Assembly: GCA_017052515.1 (NCBI GenBank)
Contig: JAFHKR010000039.1
Location: forward strand, 744,001-808,000
From: Fictibacillus nanhaiensis
GTDB taxonomy: Bacteria; Bacillota; Bacilli; Bacillales; Fictibacillaceae
Reading direction: 5' to 3'
Length of the DNA: 64,000 bases
Under the pieces are notes generated by a model that worked only from the letters and a program-made list of their open reading frames with translations, ran no database searches and had not been told where the DNA came from. A program made the position numbers and the translations under genes. Positions within the stretch are counted from its first letter, which is position 1. Each line of letters begins with the position of its first letter. Shown here in pieces: positions 47,607-55,962 of this stretch.

Positions 47607-49349
47607 ATGATTGATCAACTTTCTTGGAAAGTTGGCGGACAGCAAGGTGAAGGAATTGATAGTACAGGTGAAATTTTTGCGATGGCACTCAACCGCCAAG
47701 GCTACTATCTGTATAGCTATCGACACTTTTCTTCCAGAATTAAAGGCGGTCATACCAACAATAAGATTCGTGTAAGCACGAGTGAAACCCGTTCGATCTC
47801 TGATGATCTTGATATTTTAATAGCATTCGATCAAGAAACGATCGATGTGAATGTACATGAGCTTCGCGATGGTGGTGTGGTGATTGGAGACTCAAAATTC
47901 AATCCTACAGTTCCAGAAGACCTGAATGTTAGATTATATTCGGTGCCATTCACAGAGATTGCAAGTGAACTAGGAACATCTCTAATGAAAAACATGGTAG
48001 CGATCGGAGCGACTAGTGCTGTTCTAGGTCTTCCTGTAGAAAGCTATTTAGAAGTTGTAGAAGAGATTTTTGCACGTAAAGGAGCAAAAGTAGTAGAAAA
48101 GAATATGGAAGCTATCCAAAAAGGTGCAGACCGTTTCAATGAATTATCTGGTGGCCAGATTGATGGATTCCAATTAAATAAAGCTGATGGCAAAAAGAGA
48201 ATGTTCATGATTGGAAACGATGCGATCGCTTTAGGATTCGTGGCAGGAGGCGTACGTTTCATGTCCGCTTATCCGATCACACCGGCATCTGAGATCATGG
48301 AATACTTGATTAAAAAACTGCCAGAGTTTGGCGGAACTGTCATTCAAACAGAAGATGAGATTGCAGCTTGTACGATGGCAATCGGAGCGAACTATGCAGG
48401 TGTTCGTACGATTACATCTTCAGCAGGACCAGGTCTATCCTTGATGATGGAAGCATTAGGTCTGTCTGGGATGACAGAGGTTCCGTTAGTCGTTGTAGAC
48501 ACACAGCGTGGAGGTCCGTCAACGGGACTACCTACAAAACAAGAGCAATCTGATCTCATGGCGATGATCTACGGTACTCATGGTGAGATTCCAAAAGTGG
48601 TTATGGCACCAAGTACGGTTGAAGAAGCATTCTATGACGCTGTCGAGGCGTTAAATATTGCAGAAGAATATCAGATTCCTGTAATTTTACTTACTGATCT
48701 TCAACTTTCTCTAGGTAAGCAATCCGTAGAACCATTAGATTATAGCCGCGTTGAAATTCGTCGTGGAAAACTTAATCCAAAAGAAGAGCTTCCAGATACA
48801 GATGATAAAGATGGGTACTTTAAGCGTTATGAAGTAACTGAAGACGGAATTTCTCCTCGTGTTATACCAGGTATGAAGAATGGTATCCACCATGTAACGG
48901 GTGTCGAGCATGATGAGACAGGAAAGCCTTCAGAAGTAGCAGCGAACCGTCAAAAGCAGATGGATAAGCGTTTGCGTAAACTTCAAAACCTTCGTTTTAA
49001 CGTACCGGTTGTCAAACAAGCTCCTCATGAAGAAGCTGATATTCTTTTAGTTGGGTTCAATTCAACCAGAGGAGTGATCGAAGAAGCGATCCCTCGTTTA
49101 GAAGCAGATGGATTAAAAGTCAATCATGCCCACATTCGTTTGATCCATCCGTTCCCTGCCGATGAGATGAAATCGATGATCGACAAAGCAAAGAACGTAA
49201 TCGTCGTCGAGAACAACGCGACAGGACAGTTGGCGAACATTTTAAAAATGAATGTTGGACAGCATGAGAAGATTAAAAACTTGTTAAAATATGATGGGAA
49301 TCCTTTCTTGCCATCAGAAGTTGTCATGAAATGCAAGGAGCTGGTTTAA
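47607..49349 (+). CDS. korA: 2-oxoacid:ferredoxin oxidoreductase, fused gamma-alpha subunit
   Basis: Oxidises 2-oxoglutarate or another 2-oxoacid to the acyl-CoA and reduces ferredoxin. In 580 residues the gamma domain comes first (WKVGGQQGEGIDSTGEIFA, about 1-190) and the alpha pyrimidine-binding domain follows (SAYPITPASEIMEYL near 215, RGGPSTGLPTKQEQSDL), then a C-terminal domain. This fused order is typical of two-subunit KorAB. ATG at 47607 behind GGGTGGAG. Absent from this place in B. subtilis. The substrate cannot be fixed by sequence. Confidence 0.88.
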   Translation: MIDQLSWKVGGQQGEGIDSTGEIFAMALNRQGYYLYSYRHFSSRIKGGHTNNKIRVSTSETRSISDDLDILIAFDQETIDVNVHELRDGGVVIGDSKFNPTVPEDLNVRLYSVPFTEIASELGTSLMKNMVAIGATSAVLGLPVESYLEVVEEIFARKGAKVVEKNMEAIQKGADRFNELSGGQIDGFQLNKADGKKRMFMIGNDAIALGFVAGGVRFMSAYPITPASEIMEYLIKKLPEFGGTVIQTEDEIAACTMAIGANYAGVRTITSSAGPGLSLMMEALGLSGMTEVPLVVVDTQRGGPSTGLPTKQEQSDLMAMIYGTHGEIPKVVMAPSTVEEAFYDAVEALNIAEEYQIPVILLTDLQLSLGKQSVEPLDYSRVEIRRGKLNPKEELPDTDDKDGYFKRYEVTEDGISPRVIPGMKNGIHHVTGVEHDETGKPSEVAANRQKQMDKRLRKLQNLRFNVPVVKQAPHEEADILLVGFNSTRGVIEEAIPRLEADGLKVNHAHIRLIHPFPADEMKSMIDKAKNVIVVENNATGQLANILKMNVGQHEKIKNLLKYDGNPFLPSEVVMKCKELV

Positions 49350-49350
49350 A

Positions 49351-50217
49351 ATGGCTACATTTAAAGATTTTCGTAACAGCATCAAACCGAACTGGTGTCC
49401 AGGATGTGGAGATTTTTCTGTACAGGCGGCTATTCAAAGAGCAGCTGCAAATGTAGGTTTAGAACCAGATGATCTTGCTGTCGTATCAGGAATTGGGTGT
49501 TCAGGACGTATTTCAGGATATATCAAATCTTATGGTTTCCATGGGATCCATGGTCGCTCGTTGCCGATCGCGCAAGGTGTAAAGATGGCAAACCGTGATC
49601 TGACTGTTATTGCTTCAGGTGGTGATGGGGACGGGTTCGCGATCGGAATGGGTCACACCGTACATGCGATCAGACGAAACATCGATATTACTTATATTGT
49701 TATGGACAATCAAATCTATGGTCTAACAAAAGGTCAAACATCACCACGATCTGATGTTGGTTTTAAAACGAAGAGTACACCAGAAGGATCTGTAGAGTCA
49801 GCGATCGGAGTTATGGAACTGGCTTTAACGGCTGGGGCTACGTTTGTGGCTCAAAGTTTTTCAACGGACTTAAAAGAGTTAACATCGATCATCGAAGCCG
49901 GAATCAACCATAAAGGCTTCTCATTGATCAATGTATTCTCCCCATGTGTGACATACAATAAAGTGAACACATACGATTGGTTTAAAGAGCATCTCGTATC
50001 TTTAAGCACGATTGAAGACTATGATTCTTCAAACCGTATGATGGCTATGCAGACACTAATGGAAAATAAAGGTCTTGTAAAAGGGATCATCTATCAAGAT
50101 AAAGTAAAACCTTCTTATCAAGATCTTGCACACGGATACAGCAAAGAAGCACTTGCAAAAGTTGATCTGAACTTGCCTGAAGAAAAGTTCAATCAATTGA
50201 TGGCAGAATTCATGTAA
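49351..50217 (+). CDS. korB: 2-oxoacid:ferredoxin oxidoreductase, beta subunit
   Basis: Thiamine-diphosphate- and iron-sulfur-binding partner of KorA; 288 residues. Cys residues in NWCPGCGDF, GIGCSGRISGY and SPCVTYN would bind one [4Fe-4S] cluster, and GGDGDGFAIGMGH to MDNQIYGLTKGQ is the ThDP/Mg site. Its ATG lies one base after the korA stop, so the two are coupled. No separate ferredoxin-like delta subunit is nearby. Confidence 0.9.
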   Translation: MATFKDFRNSIKPNWCPGCGDFSVQAAIQRAAANVGLEPDDLAVVSGIGCSGRISGYIKSYGFHGIHGRSLPIAQGVKMANRDLTVIASGGDGDGFAIGMGHTVHAIRRNIDITYIVMDNQIYGLTKGQTSPRSDVGFKTKSTPEGSVESAIGVMELALTAGATFVAQSFSTDLKELTSIIEAGINHKGFSLINVFSPCVTYNKVNTYDWFKEHLVSLSTIEDYDSSNRMMAMQTLMENKGLVKGIIYQDKVKPSYQDLAHGYSKEALAKVDLNLPEEKFNQLMAEFM

Positions 50218-50222
50218 GAAAC

Positions 50223-50258
50223 AGCCCTTCTCCTAAAATTTGGAGTGGGGCTTTTTTC
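50223..50258 (+). terminator. Terminator after korB
   Basis: Stem AGCCC-CTCC / GGAG-GGGCT with small internal mismatches and TTTTTT. Confidence 0.8.
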
Positions 50259-50270
50259 TTAATAAAAAAA

Positions 50271-50312
50271 ATCCGCTAATTTTTTTTGGAATCTGCGAAT
50301 GTCCGCGTGGTA
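50271..50312. repeat. Possible decayed remnant of the 21-bp type repeats
   Basis: ATCCGCTAA at 50271, ATCTGCGAA at 50291 and a TCCGCG nearby resemble the units at 24325 and 54922, but the spacing (20 bp) and match are imperfect. Confidence 0.3.
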
Positions 50313-50324
50313 TGGACACAGCAC

Positions 50325-50353
50325 TTTACCTTGATGTTCAATCCATGTACAAT
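50325..50353 (+). promoter_or_regulatory. Probable promoter of tdh-kbl
   Basis: TTTACC (50325-50330), 17 bp, TACAAT (50348-50353). Confidence 0.45.
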
Positions 50354-50398
50354 TATTTATGGAATTGATTATTAAGGTTCAAAGTGAGGGGTGTTTCT

Positions 50399-51439
50399 GT
50401 GCAAGGAAAAATGAAAGCAATAGTTAAGCATCATGCGGGTTATGGAGCTAGATTAGAAACAGTAGATATTCCTGAAATCAATGAGAGTGAAGTTTTAATC
50501 AAAGTTAAAGCGACTTCAATCTGTGGAACAGATGTCCATATTTACACATGGGATGAATGGTCACAGAGTCGTGTGAAAACGCCATATGTATTTGGACATG
50601 AGTTTTCAGGGGTTGTTGAAAAAGTTGGAAGCGCTGTTACAAATGTCTCTGTTGGAGATCACGTTTCAGCTGAAACACATATAGTTTGTCATTCTTGTCC
50701 ACAATGCCTAAAAGGACAGTTTCATATCTGCAAGAACACGAAGATCATCGGTGTTGATACTCAAGGGTGTTTTGCAGAATATGTAGCGATGCCATCAGAG
50801 AACATTTGGAAAAATGATCTTAAGATGCCGTTTGAACACGGATCGATTCAAGAGCCGATGGGGAATGCTGTTCATACTGTGTTAGCTGGTGATGTTGCGG
50901 GTAAAACAGTAGCTGTTATCGGATGTGGTCCGATCGGTGTCATGGCGGTCAACGTTGCAAAAGCAGCAGGTGCAAGTCAGGTAATCGCTATTGATCTTAA
51001 CGATTATCGTTTAGATCTTGCCAAGAAAGTAGGTGCGACAGAAGTGATCAACCCTAAAACCATTGATCCCGTTGAAAAAGTAATGGAATTAACGGATGGT
51101 AACGGTGTGGATGTTGTTTGCGAGATGAGCGGTCATCCGGTTGCGATCGATCAAGGATTCAAGATGATCACAAACGGCGGTCGTGTTTCTATCCTAAGTC
51201 TCCCTGTTAAACCTGTTGAGATCGACTTAACGAACGATGTTGTATTTAAAGGAGTTACTGTTCAAGGAATTACGGGAAGAAAAATGTATGAAACGTGGCA
51301 ACAAGTTTCAGGACTTTTACAGTCAGGGAGCATGCATCCAGAAACGATCATTACTCATACACTTCCACTTGAAAAGTTTGAAGAAGGCTTTGATCTAATG
51401 ATAAAAGGAAACTGCGGAAAAGTAGTTCTTATTCCTTAA
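50399..51439 (+). CDS. tdh: L-threonine 3-dehydrogenase
   Basis: Zinc- and NAD-dependent oxidation of threonine to 2-amino-3-ketobutyrate. The 346-residue medium-chain dehydrogenase has the catalytic zinc ligands Cys42 (SICGTDVHIYTWDEW) and His67-Glu68 (FGHEFSG), four structural-zinc cysteines (VCHSCPQCLKGQFHIC) and the NAD fold IGCGPIGVMAVNVAKAAGA. A GTG at 50399 behind GAGGGGTG is preferred, giving the family length. Followed by kbl, the next enzyme. Confidence 0.96.
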   Translation: MQGKMKAIVKHHAGYGARLETVDIPEINESEVLIKVKATSICGTDVHIYTWDEWSQSRVKTPYVFGHEFSGVVEKVGSAVTNVSVGDHVSAETHIVCHSCPQCLKGQFHICKNTKIIGVDTQGCFAEYVAMPSENIWKNDLKMPFEHGSIQEPMGNAVHTVLAGDVAGKTVAVIGCGPIGVMAVNVAKAAGASQVIAIDLNDYRLDLAKKVGATEVINPKTIDPVEKVMELTDGNGVDVVCEMSGHPVAIDQGFKMITNGGRVSILSLPVKPVEIDLTNDVVFKGVTVQGITGRKMYETWQQVSGLLQSGSMHPETIITHTLPLEKFEEGFDLMIKGNCGKVVLIP

Positions 51440-51460
51440 ATTCGAAAGGGGCAAAACATC

Positions 51461-52639
51461 GTGATGAAAGGTTTTGAATACCTGCAAGAAGAATTGGACC
51501 ATATGAAAGAAGAAGGTACGTTTAGGAAGCTCGTACCTCTAGAATCAGAGCAGGGATCTAAAGTTGTGATCAATGGAAAAGAAGTGATCCAGCTCTCTTC
51601 CAACAACTACTTAGGACTTACAAGTCATCCTAAGATGAAGGAAGCAGCTCTAAAAGCTGTTGAAGAATTCGGAGTGGGTACTGGTTCTGTGCGTACCATT
51701 GCAGGAACTCTTTCCATGCATGAAGAATTTGAAAAAAAACTAGCTGAATTTAAGCACACAGAGGCGTGTCTTGTTTTCCAATCTGGTTTTTCTACAAACC
51801 AAGGTATCCTTTCTGCTATTCTAACAGATCAAGATGTAGTTATTTCAGATGAGTTAAACCATGCATCGATCATTGATGGAATCCGATTAACGAAAGCGAA
51901 AAGAAGAATCTACAAACACGTTGATCTAGAAGATTTAGAAGCGGCTTTAAAAGAGACACAGGAATTTAGAAAAAGAATCGTCGTAACAGACGGGGTTTTC
52001 TCTATGGATGGTAACATCGCACCTCTTCCGGGAATCGTAGAACTCGCTGAGAAGTATGATGCCCTCGTAATGGTAGACGACGCACACGCGAGTGGTGTAT
52101 TAGGTACGAATGGCCGCGGTACGATCGATCATTTTAACTTGAACGGTCGAGTTCATATTCAAGTAGGAACATTAAGTAAAGCAATTGGTGTTCTTGGTGG
52201 TTATATAGCAAGTACGCAAACGTTAAGAGACTACCTGATTCATAAAGGTCGTCCGTTCTTGTTCAGCACATCGCATCCGCCTGCAGTCATCGCAGCTAGT
52301 TCAGCCGCGATCGACGTTTTAGAAGAAGAGCCAGAACACATGGAAAGACTTTGGGAGAACACGAAGTTCTTTAAAGCTGGATTAAAAGAACTAGGGTTCA
52401 ATACAGGAGTGAGTGAGACGCCTATCACACCAGTACTTGTAGGTGATGACGCGCTAGCGCACAAACTATCGGATACTTTATTAAAATACGGTGTATTCGC
52501 TCAAGGGATCGCATTCCCAACTGTAGCAAAAGGAAAAGCACGTGTTCGTACAATCGTGACTGCTCAGCACACGAAAGAGGAGCTTCAAGCTGCATTAGAT
52601 GCATTTGAAAAAGCAGGAAAAGAATTAAATATCATTTAG
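51461..52639 (+). CDS. kbl: Glycine C-acetyltransferase (2-amino-3-ketobutyrate CoA ligase)
   Basis: PLP enzyme that splits the Tdh product with CoA into glycine and acetyl-CoA. The 392 residues show [12 protein letters not shown], the dehydratase-like [11 protein letters not shown], and Lys240 in [12 protein letters not shown] as the PLP Schiff base. It belongs to the same fold as BioF, but pairing with tdh identifies it. A GTG and an ATG three bases later are both possible starts behind AAAGGGG. Confidence 0.94.
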   Translation: MMKGFEYLQEELDHMKEEGTFRKLVPLESEQGSKVVINGKEVIQLSSNNYLGLTSHPKMKEAALKAVEEFGVGTGSVRTIAGTLSMHEEFEKKLAEFKHTEACLVFQSGFSTNQGILSAILTDQDVVISDELNHASIIDGIRLTKAKRRIYKHVDLEDLEAALKETQEFRKRIVVTDGVFSMDGNIAPLPGIVELAEKYDALVMVDDAHASGVLGTNGRGTIDHFNLNGRVHIQVGTLSKAIGVLGGYIASTQTLRDYLIHKGRPFLFSTSHPPAVIAASSAAIDVLEEEPEHMERLWENTKFFKAGLKELGFNTGVSETPITPVLVGDDALAHKLSDTLLKYGVFAQGIAFPTVAKGKARVRTIVTAQHTKEELQAALDAFEKAGKELNII

Positions 52640-52648
52640 TTGTTTGTG

Positions 52649-52695
52649 AAGTTGACTTTAAAAGGAAAATATGACTTTTAAAGTCAACTTTTTTA
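52649..52695 (+). terminator. Terminator after kbl
   Basis: Perfect 15-bp stem AAGTTGACTTTAAAA / TTTTAAAGTCAACTT with a 12-base loop and TTTT. Confidence 0.88.
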
Positions 52696-52762
52696 ATGGA
52701 CCAGATCAAACCGAACAATTAATTAACCATAATATTATTATGTAAACTAAAACGATTACAAG

Positions 52763-52791
52763 TTTAACTATAATCCAATTTTTGATATAAT
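52763..52791 (+). promoter_or_regulatory. Promoter of miaB-ricA
   Basis: TTTAAC (52763-52768), 17 bp, perfect TATAAT (52786-52791). Confidence 0.6.
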
Positions 52792-52866
52792 GTTACAGTT
52801 GGATGAAAAACTAGATTTATGTTGAACGGATTACCTGCAGTAATGGCAATAAGGAGTGAAGATGTC

Positions 52867-54387
52867 TTGGATACTACGAAAGACAATAAAGAAGTGAAGA
52901 CGAATGAAAAAGAAAGAGATTATTCACAATACTTTCAATCTACGTATGCACCGCCTTCTTTAAAAGACGCAAAAAAGCGTGGTAAAGAACAAGTACAAAT
53001 ATTAAAAGATTTTTCGATTCCGGAAAACTTAAAGAATATTGGTGTTGGCAAGAAGTTTTATATACGTACGTACGGATGTCAGATGAACGAGCATGATACA
53101 GAAGTTATGGCAGGAATTCTGAATGAGATGGGTTATGAAACCACATATTCGACGGATGATGCTGATGTGATCCTTCTAAACACATGTGCCATTCGGGAAA
53201 ATGCAGAGAACAAAGTATTTGGTGAACTAGGACATTTAAAACATACAAAAGCGAACAATCCTAATCTTCTTCTAGGAGTTTGCGGATGCATGTCACAAGA
53301 AGAGTCAGTCGTTAACCGTATACTTTCTACTTATCCTCAAGTTGATATGATCTTTGGTACTCATAACATACATCGTCTGCCACAAATTATTGAGAACGCG
53401 TTATTCTCAAAAGAGATGGTAGTGGAAGTTTGGTCTAAAGAAGGAGATATCGTTGAGAACCTTCCAAGAAAGCGTAAAGGAAACGTTAAAGGCTGGGTCA
53501 ACATTATGTACGGCTGCGACAAGTTCTGTACATATTGCATTGTTCCTTACACGCGAGGAAAAGAGCGAAGCCGTTATCCGCAAGATATCATAGAAGAAGT
53601 AAGACAGCTTGCGAGAGAAGGCTATAAGGAAGTAACATTACTTGGCCAGAACGTGAATGCATACGGCAAAGATTTTGAAGATCTAGAGTATGGCCTAGGC
53701 GATCTAATGGATGAGATCCGTAAGATCGATATTCCTAGACTCCGTTTTACAACAAGTCATCCGCGAGATTTTGATGATCGATTGATCGAAGTCCTCGCGA
53801 AAGGTGGAAACATCGTAGATCATGTGCATCTTCCAGTTCAACACGGAAACAGCGATGTACTCAAATTAATGGCCCGTAAGTATACACGTGAACATTATTT
53901 AGAACTTGTAAGCAAGATTAAAGCTGCGATGCCGAATGTAGCCTTGACTACGGATATTATCGTTGGATTTCCGAATGAGACGGAAGAACAGTTCCAAGAG
54001 ACGTTATCTCTCGTTAAAGAAGTGCAGTATGATGCGGCTTACACGTTTATCTATTCACCTCGTGAAGGCACTCCAGCTGCAAAGATGCAAGATAATGTTC
54101 CGATGGAAGTGAAACGAGAGCGTCTACAGAGGCTGAACGCCATGCTGAATGATATCTCTTTAGAAAAGAACAAAGCATATGTTGGTAAAGTTGTGGAAGT
54201 GCTAGTTGAGGGAGAAAGTAAAAAGAATCCTGATGTACTAACAGGTCACACAGGTTCCAACAAAGTAGTAAACTTTAAAGCTCCTAAGCACTTAATAGGA
54301 GAAATTGTGAAAGTTCAGATTACCGATGCTAAAACATGGAATCTTGGCGGCGAATGGGTAGAAGAAAAATCAGAGGTGGTAGGCTAA
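52867..54387 (+). CDS. miaB: tRNA-2-methylthio-N6-isopentenyladenosine synthase MiaB
   Basis: Radical-SAM methylthiotransferase acting on A37 of tRNAs already modified by MiaA (also encoded in this window). The 506 residues have the N-terminal cluster cysteines Cys71 ([12 protein letters not shown]), Cys107 and Cys141, the radical-SAM CxxxCxxC at 217, 221 and 224 ([16 protein letters not shown]), and a C-terminal TRAM domain. The TTG at 52867, nine bases after AAGGAG, was chosen; the longer frame starts with nonconserved residues. It overlaps ricA by 1 bp. Confidence 0.95.
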   Translation: MDTTKDNKEVKTNEKERDYSQYFQSTYAPPSLKDAKKRGKEQVQILKDFSIPENLKNIGVGKKFYIRTYGCQMNEHDTEVMAGILNEMGYETTYSTDDADVILLNTCAIRENAENKVFGELGHLKHTKANNPNLLLGVCGCMSQEESVVNRILSTYPQVDMIFGTHNIHRLPQIIENALFSKEMVVEVWSKEGDIVENLPRKRKGNVKGWVNIMYGCDKFCTYCIVPYTRGKERSRYPQDIIEEVRQLAREGYKEVTLLGQNVNAYGKDFEDLEYGLGDLMDEIRKIDIPRLRFTTSHPRDFDDRLIEVLAKGGNIVDHVHLPVQHGNSDVLKLMARKYTREHYLELVSKIKAAMPNVALTTDIIVGFPNETEEQFQETLSLVKEVQYDAAYTFIYSPREGTPAAKMQDNVPMEVKRERLQRLNAMLNDISLEKNKAYVGKVVEVLVEGESKKNPDVLTGHTGSNKVVNFKAPKHLIGEIVKVQITDAKTWNLGGEWVEEKSEVVG

Positions 54388-54821
54388 TGAGCACATATAC
54401 AAAAGAAGAGATCTTGGGAAAAGCAAAAGAACTTGCAAAAATGATCGCAACAACTGATGAAGTTGATTTTTTTAAAAAAGCAGAAGCTCAGATCAATACG
54501 AATTCAAATGTAGCTAGATTGATGGGACAGATTAAGAATCTGCAAAAACAAGCTGTTAATCTTCAACATTATCAAAAGCATGAAGCGTCAAGAGAAGTAG
54601 AAGAAAAGATCGATGCTCTGATGGCTGAGCTTGATAGCATTCCAGTTGTGCAAGAGTTCAAACAATCACAAAGTGATGTGAATGATATCTTACAGATGGT
54701 TTCACATACAATCTCTAATAAAGTGACAGATGAGATCATTGAATCAACAGGGGGAGACCTTTTAAAAGGAACTACGGGCTCTCAAGAAGGATGTTCTCCT
54801 GGCGGTTGTGGCTGTCACTAA
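54387..54821 (+). CDS. ricA: RicA (YmcA), subunit of the Y-complex
   Basis: With RicF and RicT forms a complex that affects biofilm formation, sporulation, competence and RNase Y specificity. A 144-residue all-helical protein (ALA-rich YlbF/YmcA fold) with a C-terminal cysteine tail CSPGGCGCH (Cys136, 141, 143) that in B. subtilis contributes to [4Fe-4S] binding. ATG at 54387 overlaps the miaB stop; ribosome site GAGGTGG. Its partner RNase Y is encoded upstream in this window. Confidence 0.93.
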   Translation: MSTYTKEEILGKAKELAKMIATTDEVDFFKKAEAQINTNSNVARLMGQIKNLQKQAVNLQHYQKHEASREVEEKIDALMAELDSIPVVQEFKQSQSDVNDILQMVSHTISNKVTDEIIESTGGDLLKGTTGSQEGCSPGGCGCH

Positions 54822-54824
54822 ACA

Positions 54825-54860
54825 AAAACACGATGTCTCTTACAGGCATCGTGTTTTTTA
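54825..54860 (+). terminator. Terminator after ricA
   Basis: Stem AACACGATG / CATCGTGTT with a run of six T. The space from here to cotE holds the repeat array and promoters listed separately, and no gene. Confidence 0.85.
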
Positions 54861-54921
54861 TTGTGATTACCTCGTATATCTGACGTTTCGCGTATACCTA
54901 TAGAGGTATTAAGTACTTTCA

Positions 54922-55026
54922 ATCCAGAAGTTTTGGTGTGGAATCCAAAAGTTTATGCTGTTCATCCACGAGATTCGGCTCTCAATCCAAAAGTTTTCAC
55001 CTTTTATCCACGAGTCTACAAACCTC
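54922..55026. repeat. Five degenerate repeats with an exact 21-bp period
   Basis: ATCC occurs at 54922, 54943, 54964, 54985 and 55006, exactly 21 bp apart. Units 1, 2 and 4 begin ATCCA-AAAGTTT (unit 1 AGAAG); units 3 and 5 begin ATCCACGAG. Each is followed by a variable tail. Architecture equals the array at 24325-24408 (ATCCGTGAAA). No stem or gene explains it. Confidence 0.8.
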
Positions 55027-55093
55027 GACAAATTCTTCGCCATCCTGAAGTCCTATAGACTTACATACCTCTTAAAGCGTTTATCTTAAAGTA

Positions 55094-55113
55094 AAGATCA
55101 ACTACTTTCAAAA
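55094..55113. repeat. Fragment identical to the right end of the 35825 element
   Basis: AAGATCAACTACTTTCAAAA is shared without mismatch with 35882-35901. It looks like the right end of the palindromic element; the left end is not found nearby. Confidence 0.55.
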
Positions 55114-55169
55114 GTTTAAACACCCCAATGTAATTTCACGTACCGTTCACCACATATAATATTTTGAGA

Positions 55170-55196
55170 ACATTGGACAACAGATGCCCATATACT
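55170..55196 (+). promoter_or_regulatory. Sporulation (SigE/SigK) promoter candidate 1 of cotE
   Basis: AC (55170-55171), 17 bp, CATATACT (55189-55196), fitting mother-cell sigma -10 elements. B. subtilis cotE has SigE and SigK promoters. Confidence 0.45.
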
Positions 55197-55227
55197 TAGA
55201 CTAATTGTGTTTTGAATAATGGAAGAC

Positions 55228-55254
55228 ACAATAGGCATCCGCCCAGCATATACT
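55228..55254 (+). promoter_or_regulatory. Sporulation (SigK) promoter candidate 2 of cotE
   Basis: AC (55228-55229), 17 bp, CATATACT (55247-55254), the same eight bases as candidate 1, 58 bp downstream. Confidence 0.5.
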
Positions 55255-55285
55255 GTATGTAGATTGGTAGAGGAGGGATTCATGT

Positions 55286-55858
55286 ATGTCAAGACGCGTA
55301 GAACAGGAGCTGACTTACAGAGAAATCATCACAAAAGCGGTCTGCGGAAAAGGGAGAAAATTTTCTCAGGCTACGCATACCATTGCACCAAGTCATCGTC
55401 CGAGCAGCATTTTAGGGTGCTGGATCATCAATCATGCCTATAAACCAAAGCGGAATGGGGAAGCGGTTGATGTAGAAGGAAGCTATGACATTAACGTGTG
55501 GTATTCATACAATGATAATACGCGAACGGAAGTCGTAACAGAGACCATTCATTTTGTAGATAAAGTGGACCTTAGTGTAAGAGATAAGAATGCGTTAGGC
55601 GATCAATATGAAGTTACGTGCCGTGCACTTCAAGAGCCTAATACGTTAGAAGCGACGATTTCTCCGAACGGAAATAAAGTGATCGTTCAAGTAGAAAGAG
55701 AGTTTGTTTGTGAAATTATTGGAGAAACAAAAGTCTGTGTGTATGTGAACCCGGACGGTTTTGATGATGTAGAGACAAGAGATTGGGAATATGATGTGGA
55801 AGATGAGAATTTTGAAGACCTGGATCCAAACTTTTTAATAGGTGATTTGGAAGAATAA
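55286..55858 (+). CDS. cotE: Outer spore coat morphogenetic protein CotE
   Basis: Organises the outer coat of the spore in the mother cell. The 190 residues contain [48 protein letters not shown] and [18 protein letters not shown], and end in an acidic tail with FLIGDLEE, like B. subtilis CotE (181 aa). A few residues ([10 protein letters not shown]) precede the family start. ATG at 55286 lies behind GAGGAGGG. Tandem sporulation promoters precede it. Confidence 0.95.
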   Translation: MSRRVEQELTYREIITKAVCGKGRKFSQATHTIAPSHRPSSILGCWIINHAYKPKRNGEAVDVEGSYDINVWYSYNDNTRTEVVTETIHFVDKVDLSVRDKNALGDQYEVTCRALQEPNTLEATISPNGNKVIVQVEREFVCEIIGETKVCVYVNPDGFDDVETRDWEYDVEDENFEDLDPNFLIGDLEE

Positions 55859-55889
55859 TAAACGGGGAGAGAGCTTCCCGTTTTTTTCA
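55859..55889 (+). terminator. Terminator after cotE
   Basis: Stem AACGGGGA / TTCCCGTT with T7. Confidence 0.82.
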
Positions 55890-55962
55890 TGCAGAGAAAA
55901 CGATAGATGCTTTGAATTATGTTATAATAGCGACATTGAAATGTTATGAAAAAGGTGAAATT

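Noticed and set aside
55219..55443. 74-residue frame overlapping the start of cotE
   Set aside because: Overlaps the second sporulation promoter and the cotE start in another frame; no family resemblance.
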